Source: Plazaster borealis (Eukaryota; Echinodermata; Asteroidea; Forcipulatida; Labidiasteridae). From it: DNA of 64,000 bases. The stretch lies in NCBI GenBank assembly GCA_021014325.1, contig CM037472.1:31520234-31584233 (forward strand), read 5' to 3'. Of the stretch, positions 59,576 through 64,000 are shown piece after piece; within the stretch, counting starts at the first letter, position 1, and the number at the start of each line of letters is the position of its first letter. The position numbers were made by a program, and so were the translations under genes. Below the pieces are notes generated by a model. It was given only the letters and a program-made list of their open reading frames with translations, searched no databases and was not told the DNA's origin.

Positions 59576-60467
59576 AATGAACCATTTCCTTAGAAGTGAC
59601 GTTAAGATTTAACGTGTGTAGCCTATGAAACGACAGTGGCCTACGATAAGGATTCCAAAATCTAAATACTGCAGGCAACAAACAAACTTTACTTGATTTA
59701 TTGAAATACGTAATAATTGTTCACAAAGTTCTTCAGACATGTGATGTCTCTGGATTTTTCCTGATTTCAGGATTTTCCTCAAAATATCATGGAGCCTTCA
59801 AATTTTCTTGAAAAAATTTATGCAGCCAACAAAGGAAAAAAGAAATAGTCCATGTTGTAGTTTTGGTGATTTCTGGTGATGCACAGAGTCTGTAAACCGC
59901 CTGAATTGAAACATCTGGGAGGTTCCGGATCTAGAATAAGGGGGAACCCAGGCCCAGAAATAATTTTTCAGGAACATTTACATATTGTGTCACATCTCAT
60001 CCTGGGTTCTCCCTTGAACCCCAGTGAATAGTTCATTTTCACTTTATAAAATGTTCAAGGAATTACATAACAATTGAATTAAACGGATTCCAAAAACTTG
60101 ATACAGCAAAATACTTTTGTTTTTTATGACCAAAGCACAATTTTGTAAACAAAACGTTTATACTTAAGATTAAACATTTCCAAACTTTGAATAGTTCCTT
60201 CAAATGGCATTTTTCTTTTGCCAAAAATTGACTGAAAATAAGGAAACAACATCAGGTGCAGAATGGTTGGCATGTGCAAAAAACATTGTGTATGCCATTA
60301 GCTTGCATTTAAACAACCAGAATTAAATGAGAAAATAGAATTAGCTAAAGGACCTATGGTATAAATGCAAAAAATAGTTAGTGGCCTGACGTTTCGACCC
60401 TAGTAGACCTAGCAGAGCCTTTCTCAACTAGGCTAAATGACATCACACCACACAGAATTAAAGGGAT

Positions 60468-60863
60468 AGTATACGTTTGGTAATTGGAACCCACTGTTTG
60501 TTTCAATCCTATATACACTGCAGTTGTAGATATATACCATAAAACTAACATGTGGAAATTTCATTTCAAAAGGTGGTAGCGTTTTTGAGATATTGCCGAA
60601 AATCTGGAACGGTTATGCCACGCAGGAAGAATAATCTGCAATTGGAATACACAATCTGAGAAATGCTACTGCAGTAACGCTTCTCACATTCAAATTTGGG
60701 GGGGATAAAAAGTGATATCTTTTTCTATAACCGCAGTATTTCGAAGTGAAAAGTTTCTCAAAATGCATTTTTATACTATCCAAAGCTGTTGTACTTCTTA
60801 CCAACTAAGTTTTTATTGCCATTAATTTTCAGAGTCATTACCGAACGTTTACAGACCCGTTAA
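60468..60863 (-). repeat. TTAA miniature element, type B, inverted (copy B5)
   Basis: TTAA at 60468-60471 and 60860-60863. Right half first, then the palindrome at 60657-60686 (core GTTACTG-type, TGAGAA arms), then the shared left half with ttgtacttcttaccaactaag. Closest to B2 in its tip and core word. Confidence 0.9.
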
Positions 60864-60935
60864 GTAACATTGATGTGAACTGCAACTGACCGAATTCTGT
60901 GTCAAATCATCATGCCCATACTGCCATACCACTGC

Positions 60936-61371
60936 CATACCCAGGCATGAGAATCTTCCTGTTTAAACAGGAATTCCTGTTTTTTCCCTTTCAAATTTGT
61001 GGTCTTTGAGTTCAGTGTGAATTTGATATAAAATTTGGGGGTTGAGTTGTACATGTAGGGGTATACATTTGGATTGCACTAATCCTTCTTCTCTAATCAG
61101 GAATTGTGAGTTTACCATTTTACCTTTGTAATCATATATCGCAGATCGACACACTGTTCGTGAAAAAACAGCAAGTTAACAATTGCCGCCCGGCTTCCAT
61201 TAGTCTTGGTTCCAAGACGCTCCAGTTACTGTGTAGTCACGAAAACCTAATCGCTATCTAAACCGCTATCACCCACGGACATGCATTTTTGGCGTTCGAT
61301 TTTTCAGATTTTTTTCGAACGAAACAGACTTCCTGTTTTTTTATCATCGCTCATTCTCATGCCTGCATACC
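60936..61371 (+). mobile_element. CAGG-ended element E3 with 6-bp target duplication
   Basis: Element 60942-61365 (424 bases) with perfect 13-base ends CAGGCATGAGAAT, flanked by CATACC (60936-60941, 61366-61371). Just inside the left end CCTGTTT, its complement AAACAGG, then CCTGTTT follow, the same arrangement as CCGCTTT in E2. The right end repeats ttcctgttttttt. No coding capacity. Confidence 0.9.
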
Positions 61372-62999
61372 GTGTCACCCTTTTCAACCAAACAGAAGCC
61401 AATCTTAAACTTGGTCCAGTGGTTGAACTATGGGGGTAGGATACGCTCTCTCCCAACCCATCTCCCCCTAGCAACATTAACCCAACACCTGTTGGATCAG
61501 TGGCCTCCCAGCCCCCAAGGCAAATGGCCCTCAGCCCCCCGCCCCCCTCCCCCCCCACAAATGACTCTCCGGATCTGCTCTTCGGCCACGTTTCAATTTT
61601 GGCTGCCTTATTACATTCAGTACCAATCACATGATACAACTTTCAAAACCATTTTACCAAATGTACTAGAATCTCTCATTCTAATTTTGTATTTATTTAT
61701 CTTTTTTTGGGGGGGGGGTGGTTCAACTATTTGTTTAAAATATGTAAACAATACAGAGAACCTGATACCCATTTTGATTGAGACACTTTTTTTTTTAAAG
61801 TCCTTTCTGTGACCACAGACCAATTTGGGAATTGTTGGAGTAATGTGGGTGAATACTCTGAAGTTCAATTAATATTTAAGGCTACAGTGACAATTGACCG
61901 TTTGTTTTTTTACCACATGGGGGCGCTTTCAACTGCGAATTTCCTTGCATGACAATTACAGTATTATCTTATTTTGACTGTCTGTATGTTGTAATCTTGT
62001 ATCAATGGCCAACTAAAGTAATATTTTTTTTAAACAACCAAGACAACAACAAAAACCACCGAAAACCCAGTTCGCTTTACATGTTTTAGACAAACTGCTA
62101 ACTGAATCCCAATATTTAGTGTACTTTGACGCCAAATGATATGAAGAAAATGATGTCTTGTAATTTCAGCGAGAGTCTGGTGTTGCGAGCACTGTCTGGC
62201 ATCATTAATCAACAAGAGTATTAAAAAAATAAAATATAAAAAAATTAAATTAAATTAAATGGGACAACAAGATATGGCCTGCCCAGATGTGGTAAAATAA
62301 AGGATGAATGCACATATATTTACAACATATGGCCTTCAGTACACAAACTTTTCAAGTTCAGTACCTTGAGAACATTGCTGATGTTACCTTTATCCTCGAT
62401 GCCCGGACAACAAATTAACATACAGCACTTCCTTTGATGCTGGTACCAGCACTTTTGAATTCTGTCTGCTAATTATATTTCTGTCATGTGCTCTAATAAT
62501 ACAATTTGAATTTTGTACAGTCTTTGCGATCGAGCTGAACAAAATATACAAAAAAAGTGAAATAGATTTCATTGCAATTAATAACATTTATTAATAATGA
62601 TTCCATTCAAAACAATACAGCACATACAGAGCACTGTAGGTAATTACTTTATGTTAATGGTGAAAACCGTTTGGTTTAAAAACTCTTTTTTGATTGAGAG
62701 GGGAAAAAACCCAATTAGTCCTAAGAAACTCTCAACACTTTCTGTAAAACATACTTTTGTGATTTTTACTTTAAAAAAACTTTGTTTTCTTTAAAAGAAG
62801 AATAATCTAACTCCCAAAACAACAAATTCTCAATTGAAATGAAATGAACAAAAATTGAATTCATTTATGCTATTTGAAAAACTTTTAAATACCACAATTA
62901 GTATGAGAGAAATAATCCACACAGACTGCACAATACAACATATATAAATAAGGTAGATATACAAGAACAAGAGTTGAGTAAAGTCTGATCAAGTAAAGA

Positions 63000-63100
63000 C
63001 CCCCCCCCCCCCAAAAAAAAAAAACAAACAAAACAAAAGAAAAAGAAAAAAGAAAGTTATAAAAAATGAAATGAAATTTAAAAAAAAAAAAAAAATTTGC
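63000..63100 (+). repeat. Low-complexity C and A tracts
   Basis: A run of 13 C at 63000-63012 followed by A-rich simple sequence to about 63098. Likely hard to sequence accurately. Confidence 0.9.
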
Positions 63101-64000
63101 AATTCCAAGCTACTGGAATTTATCAGTACTAAGTACAGCCTGTTTATACAGAAAAACAGATGAAAGAGTGGAATAATTACAGTATTTCAAACCTTATAAA
63201 TGGGCCACAGGGAATGGGTAAGGTGAGTTACATTGCCAACTACACTACAAAAAGTTGATATCGATTTCAAATCTCAATTCATCTGTCACTGGGGAGTTGG
63301 GACACAACCGCACCTCCTCTCTTTCCTCTACACTTTGCCTAAGATGGTGGACTATTAGCAATAACCTGGGGAGAGCAACAAGTTTACACTCACAGATAGT
63401 TTCTTGCTCAAACCTTGGTCTGGAAATTTAACTCAAGAGGTAATTTATATCAACCTCCTCCCGCTATATGCTTCATTTACAAGCTACGTGTGACAACAAA
63501 ATTGCGGAAGATGTACCATCATCAACAAGACCTGTTAGCAGGTCTTGGTGCACCACAGAATACGGTCCCCCCCCCCCTCCCACAAAGTTGTTTGAAGTGA
63601 ATAATTAATCACCGTTCAAGCACTAATTTGAATGTACTTTGAACGTGTCACTTTCCTGCTTCAGACCCAATGTTGGCTACCTATGTGGCGTACTTTTCCC
63701 ATTAAAAAGTGCAGTAACCATAGACCTTTTTAAAATAATTGAAAGTACAAAATCTGCCTTTTCCCTAAATGGATGTGGCCGCACAGTGTCAACATTGGGG
63801 TTTGGAATTAGATTGAAGTTGGCACGGCTTTCAAAACTATGTTTCAGTGTCACGTCAGTGTCCAAAATTAATGGTGTTTTACTTTTTCAGAGAGCAAGTG
63901 ACGCTGTCTGAATATGTAAAGCATCACTTTGTAAGTTTTTTTTTTTAACAGTTAGGGATTTTAATAGCATTTGTCCTGGTTTAGCATTTTGTTTATTTGC

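Larger units (their letters stand above)
17584..64000 (+). other. Presumed first intron of the MSRRKQ gene, running off the window
   Basis: It starts with GTAAGT and contains no recognised coding exon apart from the weak candidate at 57847-57951. It is filled with transposon copies in both orientations. Whether the gene really extends to the end of the window cannot be shown from sequence alone. Stretches of more than 300 bases not otherwise annotated (17.6-20.0, 22.3-24.1, 25.1-26.1, 30.9-33.0, 33.4-38.5, 42.0-43.0, 43.8-45.9, 46.7-47.9, 50.1-51.7, 53.2-54.7, 55.1-56.9, 58.4-59.2, 61.4-64.0 kb) hold no feature I can support beyond short low-complexity runs and chance open frames. Confidence 0.4.

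Noticed and set aside
61372..61812. Longest plus-strand open frame (146 codons)
   Set aside because: It runs through C- and G-rich low-complexity tracts and includes homopolymer-encoded Pro and Gly runs. No domain, and a minus-strand frame overlaps it.
1..64000. Retrotransposon or transposase coding regions
   Set aside because: I looked for reverse transcriptase, integrase and DDE transposase frames and found none; all mobile elements here are non-autonomous.

Overview
This window reads as intronic and intergenic DNA of an AT-rich metazoan genome. I see no bacterial or viral gene organisation and no long open reading frame. It is packed with short non-autonomous DNA transposons and tRNA-derived SINEs. 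The repeat style (TTAA-flanked miniature elements ending in ACGTTTGGTAAT, and SINE tails of the form GCGCTATATAAG followed by ATT repeats) suggests a marine deuterostome, most likely an echinoderm such as a sea star. That assignment is inference from recalled repeat style, not from a gene match.

Gene content is very sparse. The best coding feature is a 52-base first coding exon at 17532-17583. It starts MSRRKQ, the NuRD/RBBP4-binding N-terminal motif of the FOG (ZFPM), SALL and BCL11 zinc-finger regulators, and ends at a strong GGTAAGT donor. FOG fits best. It lies in a CpG-richer stretch with YY1-like GCCATTTT sites, so about 16.5-17.6 kb looks like a promoter and 17.6-64 kb like a very long first intron. 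A phase-compatible candidate downstream exon lies at 57847-57951, but no zinc-finger exon was found. One apparently intact RNA gene, tRNA-Gly(TCC), lies at 5821-5892. A few other open frames (434-703, 2717-3070, 10013-10342, 16915-17148, 53685-53978) are recorded as unrecognised.

Layout: 0-17 kb, upstream intergenic DNA with TTAA elements at 1.9, 4.0, 4.5, 8.4, 10.8 and 11.2 kb, the tRNA gene and two SINEs. 17-18 kb, promoter and exon 1. 19-31 kb, CAGG-ended elements, a 1.5 kb element with repeated TTGCGAT words carrying two SINE copies, a 140-bp triplication and abutting TTAA elements. 33-44 kb, more TTAA elements, one interrupted by a CAGG-ended element with a perfect target duplication. 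45.9-46.7 kb, an element containing a 64-bp satellite. 47.9-50.1 kb, more TTAA elements, one inside a SINE. 51-64 kb, an inverted repeat, SINE tails and another clean CAGG-ended element.

The most unusual signal is in the repeats. The TTAA family is modular: one shared left half is joined to at least two different right halves, with a third associated with the D-type copies, and the joint is a palindrome whose inner sequence differs from copy to copy while each copy stays self-complementary. The CAGG...CCTG elements behave in parallel: they share termini, and three have exact 6-bp target duplications, yet each carries a private short word repeated in direct and inverted orientation near its ends. 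I propose these as the possible undescribed system in this window. All comparisons were made by eye.
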